From assembly GCA_902614905.1 (NCBI GenBank), contig CACMMN010000001.1, forward strand, positions 96,827 to 160,826: a stretch of 64,000 bases of DNA, in the 5' to 3' direction. The position numbers and the translations under genes were made by a program. The notes beneath the pieces were generated by a model. The model saw nothing but the letters and a program-made list of their open reading frames with translations. It made no database searches and was not told the DNA's origin. Below are positions 9,952 to 18,001 of the stretch, piece by piece. This stretch comes from an uncultured Pelagibacteraceae bacterium (GTDB lineage: Bacteria; Pseudomonadota; Alphaproteobacteria; Pelagibacterales; Pelagibacteraceae). The stretch's first letter is position 1, and each line of letters opens with the position of its first letter.

Positions 9952-11369
9952 TTAGGTCTCACCCACCAATTTCTACCAGATACAAAACTTTTTAACATCA
10001 TATTTATTTGTTGTTTACTCGCATTAGACTCTAGAGTTTTTCTCAATAAATTGTTTATGTAATTACTTCTCATCGAATTTCTTAACCAAGATGGAACCTT
10101 AGATAGTTTATCAACTGTATCAAGACCTAAAGGGAAACAATACTGAGGAAGAAGTTTAGCCGAGTGGAATGTCAATTTCATGTCCTCATCGTAACTATCT
10201 AAAACGTTTAATGTTTCAATTCTAAAAGGTCTTTTGTCCTCTGAAACTTTTAAAAAAGTAGCAAATGGTTCAGCAAGATGACTATGCATTGAAACATAAG
10301 AATATTTGCCTCGAGGCCATTTGCCCTCAGGTTGCTTGATTATTTGAACAGGTGAAATGTATTCACCAGGATCTAATATTAAATCAAAAATAATGTCGTC
10401 CTTTACAGATCTTCTTTTAAACTTTTTTTCAATCTCATTTCCATCACTTGGGGTTCCAACGGGTTTTATGTCCCAAGTTCTTTCCAATTTTTTCAATTTT
10501 AATTCATATAATCTTCCATAAGATCTTTTAGTTTGATTATGAAAAAGTTCATCAATAACAGCGTTCATCACAGGGCCAGGACTTACTACTCCACCAATTC
10601 TCTCAACAACGCCATAAGTTGGGATTTTTGAAGCTTGGATTTGTTTTAAAATTTCAGAGTACAAAGGTAAAAAATACCTAAACTCAATATCAAGTTCTTT
10701 TTTTTTAAGATCTTTAAAAAATACATTATTTATGTCAGGAAACAATGTTTTGCAAAACTCTTTTTTAAAGGGTGGAATTGGATTTTCCTCATCAGTTGCT
10801 AGATGATACATGGTTGACTCATATGCTATAGGACCATGTAAATAAATTATGTCATTTGTTGATGGTTTATCCCATTTTCCTTTTCCAAGCTGTTGTTTAA
10901 CAACTTCAGATGCTTCCATAATCATTCTTGATCCAGTCAACATTTTATCATACTTCATAACGAATTCTTCTTCTTGTTGTTCGTAATGACTATTATCCCT
11001 ATCAACTAAATTAGAAGTTAATGTTTGACTTTCACTAAAATCACACCAATTATCAGATTGGTCACCAGGTCTATTTCTTAAAACCCCAACTCTAATCCCA
11101 AAAGATGCTGAACCCGGAATTGATAATGATAGTTGTCCCCCATCAATGTTGTAAATTGACTTTTTATTCGCAATTGATTTCCAATATTTATTTGGTTCAA
11201 ACTCTATTTTTTTTATTAAATCTCTATCTTTTAAATATTTTTTAAGCAATCTAGCTAATTCTATAATATTTTTTATATACTCTTTTTGATCAACACCTGT
11301 TGTATTTGCAAGAAACATCATTTCTGTAAAAAAGTTTTTTTTTGTTCTTGCTTCAATTAAATCAGTCAT
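9948..11369 (-). CDS. NurA-like nuclease (HerA partner)
   Basis: NurA-like acidic motif (IYNIDGGQLSLSIPGSASFGIRVGVLR), C-terminal YVSMHSHLAEPFATFLKVSEDKRPFRIETL...CFPLGLDTVDKLSKVPSW; 4-nt overlap with the downstream herA-like gene. Confidence 0.75.
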   Translation of the reverse strand: MTDLIEARTKKNFFTEMMFLANTTGVDQKEYIKNIIELARLLKKYLKDRDLIKKIEFEPNKYWKSIANKKSIYNIDGGQLSLSIPGSASFGIRVGVLRNRPGDQSDNWCDFSESQTLTSNLVDRDNSHYEQQEEEFVMKYDKMLTGSRMIMEASEVVKQQLGKGKWDKPSTNDIIYLHGPIAYESTMYHLATDEENPIPPFKKEFCKTLFPDINNVFFKDLKKKELDIEFRYFLPLYSEILKQIQASKIPTYGVVERIGGVVSPGPVMNAVIDELFHNQTKRSYGRLYELKLKKLERTWDIKPVGTPSDGNEIEKKFKRRSVKDDIIFDLILDPGEYISPVQIIKQPEGKWPRGKYSYVSMHSHLAEPFATFLKVSEDKRPFRIETLNVLDSYDEDMKLTFHSAKLLPQYCFPLGLDTVDKLSKVPSWLRNSMRSNYINNLLRKTLESNASKQQINMMLKSFVSGRNWWVRPK

Positions 11370-12186
11370 TTAATTTTTTCTCCAAATCTATAACAGCAGT
11401 CAAATATCTATTAAGAAGATTGTTTTCAGGCTTACCTTTTTCTTTTCTGCTTTTTTTTCTATCATCCATTTCAATTCTTATTTCTTTAAGAGTACTTTTG
11501 TCTTTTACTTTAAAAGCGACTTTGGCTGCTTGAAGGAGTTCATCAGATGAGCCCTTGATACTGAATGAATGGTTAGCATCAACTATATGTCTTGCGCTAG
11601 TCATAGGTTCAAATAAACCATTTCCTAGGTATTTTGGCAATTTATTTTTCCACCAACATTGAGGGAAAGTAGAACATCCAATAAACCATTGTTGATTTAT
11701 TAGTGAATATCGAGTGGTTGCATCAGATCCACACTTCATGCATGTTTTTAAATGGTCTGGTATTGGTGGAGATTTTGGAATTGCTTGATCATTATGATCT
11801 TTAATTTTTTGTATTTTACTCTTCTCTTCACCTCTTGCACAAGGAGTACATAGTTTTGTTCCTTTTTTAACCTTAAGTCTTGTTAGAAGAATTGGTTTTT
11901 CACATTGTTCACAGGGAATTATTTTTTCAGGATTAAGAATATATTCATGATTGTTATTAATTATAAATAATGGTGATGTATCACATCTTTCACATATTAT
12001 TTCATCATATAGATCAGAAAAAATATTTATATCGTACTCTTTGTTAGTTTCGTATATTTGCCTATTAAATCTACTATCAAAAAAATTTTTTAAATCTTTT
12101 AATTTTAATTCATTGCTATAATTGCATCTTTTATTTCCACAATATATCCTCCAGTCCCAATCATTATTTGAAACTATATTTGCCAT
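11362..12186 (-). CDS. Multi-zinc-finger protein: DksA/TraR-type C4 finger plus topoisomerase-type C4 zinc ribbon
   Basis: CEQCEKPILLTRLKVKKGTKLCTPCARGEE (DksA/TraR-like) and CMKCGSDATTRYSLINQQWFIGCSTFPQCWW (topoisomerase Zn-ribbon-like); further Cys pairs at the N-terminus (CGNKRC, CERC). Overlaps both neighbours. Confidence 0.7.
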   Translation of the reverse strand: MANIVSNNDWDWRIYCGNKRCNYSNELKLKDLKNFFDSRFNRQIYETNKEYDINIFSDLYDEIICERCDTSPLFIINNNHEYILNPEKIIPCEQCEKPILLTRLKVKKGTKLCTPCARGEEKSKIQKIKDHNDQAIPKSPPIPDHLKTCMKCGSDATTRYSLINQQWFIGCSTFPQCWWKNKLPKYLGNGLFEPMTSARHIVDANHSFSIKGSSDELLQAAKVAFKVKDKSTLKEIRIEMDDRKKSRKEKGKPENNLLNRYLTAVIDLEKKLND

Positions 12187-12500
12187 TCCTTTTTAACTAA
12201 CTCTAAAAATTTAATTTCTCTATCTCTAACTATCAAATCTGCAGCAGCTAATCTTTTAGTTAATGTCATGACTTCATTTCGTAAAATTTTATCTTCAACT
12301 GAATTTATGTAAAATAAACATGATGTGTCAAAGTCATCTCTAAATTTATCTTTCATTTCATCTAAAATGATATCAATATCTAAATCAAAATTTTTTTCTT
12401 TGATGTAATCCTGAATAAACTCTCTTTCTTTTTGATGTAATTCATCATCAGAAATAGATAATAGGATTAGAATGTTAATAATATTTTTTTCTTCGTTCAT
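12174..12500 (-). CDS. TerB-like small helical protein
   Basis: TerB-like pattern: LILLSISDDELHQKEREFIQDYIKE...ADLIVRDREIKFLELVKKEW; first gene of the four-gene minus-strand operon. Confidence 0.6.
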   Translation of the reverse strand: MNEEKNIINILILLSISDDELHQKEREFIQDYIKEKNFDLDIDIILDEMKDKFRDDFDTSCLFYINSVEDKILRNEVMTLTKRLAAADLIVRDREIKFLELVKKEWQI

Positions 12501-12570
12501 TTATTTAAAATTAAATTATCAGTTTAATTGTTATTTAACAAATTGACAATAACTGTACCTTCTGTGAAGC

Positions 12571-12599
12571 TTGATATTTGCTTGGAAATTCTTTATTAT
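12571..12599 (+). promoter_or_regulatory. Predicted sigma70 promoter for the riboswitch/55-aa ORF transcript
   Basis: TTGATA (12571-12576), 17-nt spacer, TATTAT (12594-12599); predicted +1 near 12606, the first base of the riboswitch P1. Confidence 0.7.
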
Positions 12600-12605
12600 T
12601 ATGAT

Positions 12606-12663
12606 GTCTCGATTTAGAAAATAACTCTACTTGCTGGGACTTTAAATACAACGCTAAAGGAGG
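12606..12663 (+). promoter_or_regulatory. SAM-II/SAM-V-type S-adenosylmethionine riboswitch (translational, SD sequestering)
   Basis: P1 GUCUC(12606-12610)/GGGAC(12636-12640); L1 begins GAUUUA and ends CUUGCU; 3' UUUAAAUACAACGCUAAAGGAGG. Pseudoknot UUGC(631-634)/GC(U)AA(653-657) plus CUCU(625-628)/GGAG(659-662), covering the Shine-Dalgarno. Matches the recalled SAM-II core (GAUUUA...UUGC...AUAAAU...GCUAAA). Confidence 0.8.
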
Positions 12664-12666
12664 CAA

Positions 12667-12834
12667 ATGAAAATAATAATACAATCAATCAAAAACTATT
12701 TTAAATCAAAAAAGGATAAGGGTTTGGAACCAGTATTCTTTGAGAAAATAGGCGACCAAAAAACATCTAGAGACGAGATGCGTGATAATTTAATAAAAGC
12801 TTTGAAAAAGAATGGCTGGACTATAAAAAAATAA
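12667..12834 (+). CDS. 55-aa small protein under the SAM riboswitch (not in the supplied ORF track)
   Basis: Manual translation: MKIIIQSIKNYFKSKKDKGLEPVFFEKIGDQKTSRDEMRDNLIKALKKNGWTIKK*; strong SD AAAGGAGG just upstream of the ATG. Confidence 0.75.
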   Translation: MKIIIQSIKNYFKSKKDKGLEPVFFEKIGDQKTSRDEMRDNLIKALKKNGWTIKK

Positions 12835-12837
12835 ATA

Positions 12838-12866
12838 TTGGTACAAAAATTGTCCGCTGTTATGAT
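12838..12866 (+). promoter_or_regulatory. Predicted second promoter, placing the TSS at the start codon of the dimethylglycine dehydrogenase gene
   Basis: TTGGTA (12838-12843), 17-nt spacer, TATGAT (12861-12866), ATG at 12872. Confidence 0.5.
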
Positions 12867-12871
12867 GAGTT

Positions 12872-15313
12872 ATGAAAAAGATTCCTAGTTCAACTAAAGT
12901 TGTTGTTATTGGTGGAGGGGTAGTCGGATGCTCTTGTGCTTATCATTTAGCTAAATTTGGTTGGAAAGATGTTATTCTTTTAGAAAGAGATAAACTTACA
13001 TCGGGAACTACTTGGCATGCCGCTGGATTAGTTAGCCAGTTAGGCCCATCTGCAACAATTACAAAAATTAGAAAATATTCTTTAGATCTTTATAAAGAGC
13101 TTGAAAAAAAAGTAGATCACTCAGCAGGACTTAGATTAAACGGCGCAATGTCAATTGCTCAAGAAGAGGGGAGATGGCAAGAATTAAAAAGACAAGCAAC
13201 TACCGCTCAACTTTATAATGTTAATGTTCAAATTTTAAATAAAGATGAAATCAAAGACAAAGTTCCCTTAATTAAAAATGACGATTTGTTGGGTGGAATT
13301 CTTATGCCAGGAGATGGTTCAGGTGATCCATCGGGGATTACTCAATTACTAGCAAAAGCTGCAAGAGCAGAAGGTGCTAAAATTTTTGAAGATTCTCCTG
13401 TTGAAAACATACTAGTTAAAAATAAAAGAATAGAAGGTGTTGTCGTTAATGGTCAAAAAATAGAATGTGAATACATTGTTTTAGCAACCGGTATGTGGTC
13501 AAGACAAATTGGTGAAAAATTAGGTGTGAGTATTCCATTATATCCAGCTGAACACTTTTATGTAATAACTGAACCAATAAAAGAAGTTCCAAAAGATTTA
13601 CCAGTTATAAGAGATTTTGATAGTAGAACTTACATTAAAGAAGATGCAGGTAAATTATTATTGGGAATATTTGAGGGAAAATCCATTCCTGCATTTGATA
13701 AAACTAATAAAGTTCCTGAAGATTTTTCTTTTGGAGAATTTCCAGAAAATTTTGAACATTTTGAGCCTTATTTAACAGCATGTATGAAAAGATTTCCAAT
13801 ATTAGAGAAGGTTGGAATTAGAAAATTTTTTGCAGGTCCAGAATCTTTTACACCAGACACTAATACATTACTTGGTGAAGTTCCTGAGGTTAAAAACTTT
13901 TTTGTTTGTTGTGGATTAAACAGTATTGGAATAGCAAGCGCAGGTGGAGTTGGTAAAGTTACAGCTGAATGGTTAATGAATGGACATATCAATGAAGATA
14001 TATTTAGTTATGATATTAAAAGATTTCAAAAATTTCATTCAGAAATAAATTTTATTAAAGAAAGAGTTACAGAGACGCTTGGAGACTTATATGGAATGCA
14101 TTGGCCGTACAAACAACACAAAACTTCAAGGAATGTTATAACTCTTCCTTATCATGATGATTTAAAAAAACATGGCGCATGTTTTGGTGTGTCCGGTGGT
14201 TATGAAAGACCAATGTGGTTTTCAAAAGATGAAAAGAATAAAGATTATAAATATAGTTACAACTTTCAAAATTGGTATCCAAGTGCAGAATTTGAAACAA
14301 AAAATGCAAGGACTAATGTTGGATTATTTGAACTCTCACCTTTTTCAAAATTTGATCTAAAAGGAGAAAAAGTTCATCAAGAATTACAAATGTTATGCAC
14401 TGCTAATATAAAAGATATACCAGGTTCTATTAAATATACACAAATGCTTAACAAAGATGGAGGAATTGAAGCTGATTTAACTGTTATTTGTATTGATAAA
14501 AATTATTTTAGAGTAGTAAGCTCCGCAGTTAATCGTGAAAGAGATAAATTTCATATTTTAAAACATATCTCAAATGAAATAGATTTTAGGGATGTAACAG
14601 AAGATTATTGCTGCTTAGGTTTATTCGGTCCTAAAAGTAGAGAAATGATATCTTCAATTAGCAATAGTGATTTTTCAAAAGAAAATTTTAAATTTGCGAC
14701 TGCAAAAGAAGTTGAAATATCAGATATAAAAGTATGGGCTCAAAGAATATCTTATGTTGGAGAGCTGGGTTATGAATTATATGTCAAAAAAGAAAATGCA
14801 AAAAAACTTTTTGAAATTTTAGTATCTGAGGGCAAAAAATTTAATTTATCTTTATGTGGCATGCACGCAATGGATATTATGAGAATGGAATCTGGCTATG
14901 TTCATTGGGGTCATGATATATCGCCTGAAGAAAACCAATTTGAGGCCGGACTTAACTTTGCAATTAGCTTTAAAAAAAATACTAATTTTATAGGTAGAGA
15001 AGTTTTAGAGAAAATCAAAGACAAAAACACTGACAAAAAACTTAAAATGATCATTTTAGAAAATTCTAAACCTGGAGAACCACTTCTGCTACATGACGAA
15101 CCTATATTTTTTAAAAATAAGATTGTTGGCAGAACCACATCAGGCAATTTTTCATTTAATTTTAATAAAAACCTAGCTTTTGGTTATATTAACTCCGGGA
15201 TGAGCCATCAGGAGATTGAAAATTCAGAATTTGAGATTGAGGTTGAGAAGAAAAAATTTAAGGCTTCAATTTTAAAAAGACCTTTAAATTCAAAAAAAAT
15301 TTCTGAGATCTAG
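12872..15313 (+). CDS. Dimethylglycine/sarcosine dehydrogenase-like FAD oxidoreductase with C-terminal GcvT-type domain
   Basis: VVVIGGGVVGCSCAYHLAKFGWKDVILLERDKLTSGTTWHAAGLV; C-terminal aminomethyltransferase-like half (GELGYELYVKKENAKKLFEIL...GMHAMDIMRMESGYVHWGHDISPEENQFEAGL). Confidence 0.9.
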   Translation: MKKIPSSTKVVVIGGGVVGCSCAYHLAKFGWKDVILLERDKLTSGTTWHAAGLVSQLGPSATITKIRKYSLDLYKELEKKVDHSAGLRLNGAMSIAQEEGRWQELKRQATTAQLYNVNVQILNKDEIKDKVPLIKNDDLLGGILMPGDGSGDPSGITQLLAKAARAEGAKIFEDSPVENILVKNKRIEGVVVNGQKIECEYIVLATGMWSRQIGEKLGVSIPLYPAEHFYVITEPIKEVPKDLPVIRDFDSRTYIKEDAGKLLLGIFEGKSIPAFDKTNKVPEDFSFGEFPENFEHFEPYLTACMKRFPILEKVGIRKFFAGPESFTPDTNTLLGEVPEVKNFFVCCGLNSIGIASAGGVGKVTAEWLMNGHINEDIFSYDIKRFQKFHSEINFIKERVTETLGDLYGMHWPYKQHKTSRNVITLPYHDDLKKHGACFGVSGGYERPMWFSKDEKNKDYKYSYNFQNWYPSAEFETKNARTNVGLFELSPFSKFDLKGEKVHQELQMLCTANIKDIPGSIKYTQMLNKDGGIEADLTVICIDKNYFRVVSSAVNRERDKFHILKHISNEIDFRDVTEDYCCLGLFGPKSREMISSISNSDFSKENFKFATAKEVEISDIKVWAQRISYVGELGYELYVKKENAKKLFEILVSEGKKFNLSLCGMHAMDIMRMESGYVHWGHDISPEENQFEAGLNFAISFKKNTNFIGREVLEKIKDKNTDKKLKMIILENSKPGEPLLLHDEPIFFKNKIVGRTTSGNFSFNFNKNLAFGYINSGMSHQEIENSEFEIEVEKKKFKASILKRPLNSKKISEI

Positions 15314-15398
15314 GACATATTGACTCCTATAGAGACCACAACCCATTTTGAACTTAAAATAATTTGATAATGTGCTGAGCTTAGTGTTTAATAGGGTT

Positions 15399-15590
15399 AT
15401 GAGCACTGAAGTAAATAGCCTAGAGAACCAATCTGAACCTAGTAAAGTTAGTCATCAACAAAAAGTAGATATAAATATTCTTTTAAACAGAGTAAGACAC
15501 GAAAAAAAAAGAGAGAGAAAAGAAAATCTTTTATTTTTAGGCCTTATTGGCTCAGTAATAGTAGTAACTGGAATTATAGCTTCCTTATAA
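15399..15590 (+). CDS. Small single-pass membrane protein of unknown function
   Basis: Second in-frame Met: MSTEVNSLENQSEPSKVSHQQKVDINILLNRVRHEKKRERKENLLFLGLIGSVIVVTGIIASL; C-terminal TM helix, basic juxtamembrane stretch. Confidence 0.6.
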   Translation: MSTEVNSLENQSEPSKVSHQQKVDINILLNRVRHEKKRERKENLLFLGLIGSVIVVTGIIASL

Positions 15591-16643
15591 AACTACAATA
15601 TTCAATATTTTCGTTATTAAATCTGCAAACTCTTTACCATTTATTTTTCTAACTTCATCAACATCACTCATTATTTTTAAAATATCTTTCGGATAGTTTG
15701 AAGTTCCTGGTCCACCAAAAATTAAATAGTGATTATTTTTATCTTTAGTTAATAATTTTTTTTTTAGTAAATTTTTCAATTTTCTTAATACAGTTGGCCT
15801 TGGAATACTAGTTAACTCTGAGATTGTCATTGCATTGAGCCCTTGATTTCCATAATCATTAAGTCTTTTAATAAAAGCATCATTATTTTTTGCAAGACTT
15901 TGATTGTCTTTAAGATTTTTTGACATAACTAAATTTTGGTTATAGACACAATTTCCCCATATAGTCCAAGTTTCTACATCTCCAAATATTACTTTCCACC
16001 TGGTAATCAATGGAATTTGATAATCAAAGAAATATTGCCAACATCTAGTAAAGTTTTTTTTTATTTTTTCTTCAATCACATTATTAGGTATTTTACCTTT
16101 AAGTATATTTTCTCTTGTTAAATAATCAGTAAAATGAGATATCACTCTTGATAAATTTCGAATCGAGTCAGTAGGTTTTTGTATTTCTTGACCTCTTCTT
16201 TCTAACATTACTTGTTTTTTATTTTTTTTAATTGCACCATCTTTTTCTAATTCCATCATTTTTCTTCTTGTGGTTTCTTTAGAAATATTAAGTTCTCTAG
16301 ATAAATCAATTATATTAATTTTTGGAATTTCAAATTTATCTTTTGAGTAAAATTCATCAAACGAATTAACAACGAAATGGTCGTTGTAACCTTTAAATGC
16401 TTTATTAATTAAATATATTAAAATTATATATTTATCGAAATCTTTAAATCTTGTAAATGCTGCTGTAAGCCACTGTTGTTGAAAAAAATAAATTTCTGTG
16501 ATCAAGAGATCATGATATTTCTTAAATACATTAAAACTATCGTCTGTTTGTATTTTTGATGAAAATTTTATTTCTTTATTTACAACCGACATTGGTTGTA
16601 AATAATATGAAAAAAAGTGATAATTCAAGAATAAATCGATCAA
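15585..16643 (-). CDS. Putative DNA-binding regulator with two winged-helix-like HTH segments
   Basis: HTH-like ELNISKETTRRKMMELEKDGAIKKNKK and ELTSIPRPTVLRKLKNLLKKKLLTKDKNNHY. Confidence 0.65.
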   Translation of the reverse strand: MIDLFLNYHFFSYYLQPMSVVNKEIKFSSKIQTDDSFNVFKKYHDLLITEIYFFQQQWLTAAFTRFKDFDKYIILIYLINKAFKGYNDHFVVNSFDEFYSKDKFEIPKINIIDLSRELNISKETTRRKMMELEKDGAIKKNKKQVMLERRGQEIQKPTDSIRNLSRVISHFTDYLTRENILKGKIPNNVIEEKIKKNFTRCWQYFFDYQIPLITRWKVIFGDVETWTIWGNCVYNQNLVMSKNLKDNQSLAKNNDAFIKRLNDYGNQGLNAMTISELTSIPRPTVLRKLKNLLKKKLLTKDKNNHYLIFGGPGTSNYPKDILKIMSDVDEVRKINGKEFADLITKILNIVVL

Positions 16644-16693
16644 ATATTTGTTGAAATTTATTTTAATTACTTCATAAACCTCTTGAGGGAATA

Positions 16694-17548
16694 GTGGAAT
16701 TTGTAAAAAACGTTGGACCCATTGGCATGATATTCATCATGTTTTCACTTGGTTTAAATTTAACAGCTAAAGATTTTTTAGAAGTTGTTGAAAAACCTAA
16801 AAACTTAATAATTGCCCTAATTTGTCAGATGTTAATTCTTCCAGTAATTGGAATTATTATTATTTCCTTTTTCCCAATGCAGGCTGAATTTCAATTAGGT
16901 GTATTTTTATTATTAATATTGCCTTCTGCTGTAATGTCTAATTATGCAACAAAATTAGTTAAAGGTAATGTTGCTTTGTCTATAACCATAACCTCTTTTT
17001 GTGCTCTGGTATCTTTTATATCTATTCCTATATTTTTAAAAATTTACTCATCATTTTTTAAAGATGTTGAATTTGATTTAAATTTATTAAAGTTTTCAGT
17101 TAGAATGTTTCTTTTTATAGCCTTGCCTACATTTGTAGGAATTTTGGTAAGAGGAAATTTTAAAAAATTTTCAGAGCAGAATAACTTAAGATTTGATAGG
17201 TCCGCTTTTTTCTTATTTATTTTGATAGTTATTATTGCAATATTTACAGAGAGAAATAATCTTGGAGGATACTTTGCAGATGTTGGTGCGATATCGTTTG
17301 TTGTAATTGTATCTATTTTAACATCTGTTTACTTAGTCACAAGATTTACTTTAAAGGAAGTCAGAATTCAAAGAACAATTATGATCGAAGCTATGCTACA
17401 AAATGGTGCTATGGGATTAATCGTGGGAGCTCAATTATTTCATGAACTTGAGTATATGACACCAATTGCTGTTTATGCTCTAATTCAATATGTGGCATTG
17501 ATGTTTTACATAGGTAATATAAACATAAATAGGTTATCTAAAGCCTAG
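16694..17548 (+). CDS. Bile acid:sodium symporter (BASS) family transporter
   Basis: MIFIMFSLGLNLTAKDFLEVVEKPKNLIIALICQMLILPVIG; multiple TM helices. Confidence 0.85.
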   Translation: MEFVKNVGPIGMIFIMFSLGLNLTAKDFLEVVEKPKNLIIALICQMLILPVIGIIIISFFPMQAEFQLGVFLLLILPSAVMSNYATKLVKGNVALSITITSFCALVSFISIPIFLKIYSSFFKDVEFDLNLLKFSVRMFLFIALPTFVGILVRGNFKKFSEQNNLRFDRSAFFLFILIVIIAIFTERNNLGGYFADVGAISFVVIVSILTSVYLVTRFTLKEVRIQRTIMIEAMLQNGAMGLIVGAQLFHELEYMTPIAVYALIQYVALMFYIGNININRLSKA

Positions 17549-17967
17549 TGAAAAAATTATTTTTTATTTTATCAATATTCATAACTATTAATCATAATAA
17601 TGCTTATGCGAATCTGGACTCTTTTACCTGTGAAAATCTTTTAACAAAAAATAAGGCATTCATCGTTTATGGAAAAAATTTTGCGAAAGAAGAGATGTCA
17701 CCAAATATTTGGCTTTTTTTTCAAAAAATTAAATTAGATAAAAATAATTTAAACATAATAAGTGTTGATGATGAGAAAAGTATAAGAGAGTGGCAAATAG
17801 ACTTAGTCTCTGGAAAAGCTACATTAACACCAATGTTTGATCCTTCTTCTAATTGGTTATGCCTTGATACAGAAAAACAATTAGCGGCACTAAATGATTT
17901 GTATAAAAGTGGAGCTTTAAGTGGATACGAGTTTGAAAAAGCAAAAAAAAAATTGTTAAACAATTAA
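17548..17967 (+). CDS. Secreted protein with C-terminal SHOCT-like motif
   Basis: Signal peptide; C-terminus LAALNDLYKSGALSGYEFEKAKKKLLNN. Confidence 0.6.
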   Translation: MKKLFFILSIFITINHNNAYANLDSFTCENLLTKNKAFIVYGKNFAKEEMSPNIWLFFQKIKLDKNNLNIISVDDEKSIREWQIDLVSGKATLTPMFDPSSNWLCLDTEKQLAALNDLYKSGALSGYEFEKAKKKLLNN

Positions 17968-18001
17968 TCGTTCAACTATAATACTACTCTTAAAATTATT
18001 T

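Noticed and set aside
13768-13992. 74-aa minus-strand ORF
   Set aside because: Antisense shadow within the dimethylglycine dehydrogenase gene; no SD or family signal.
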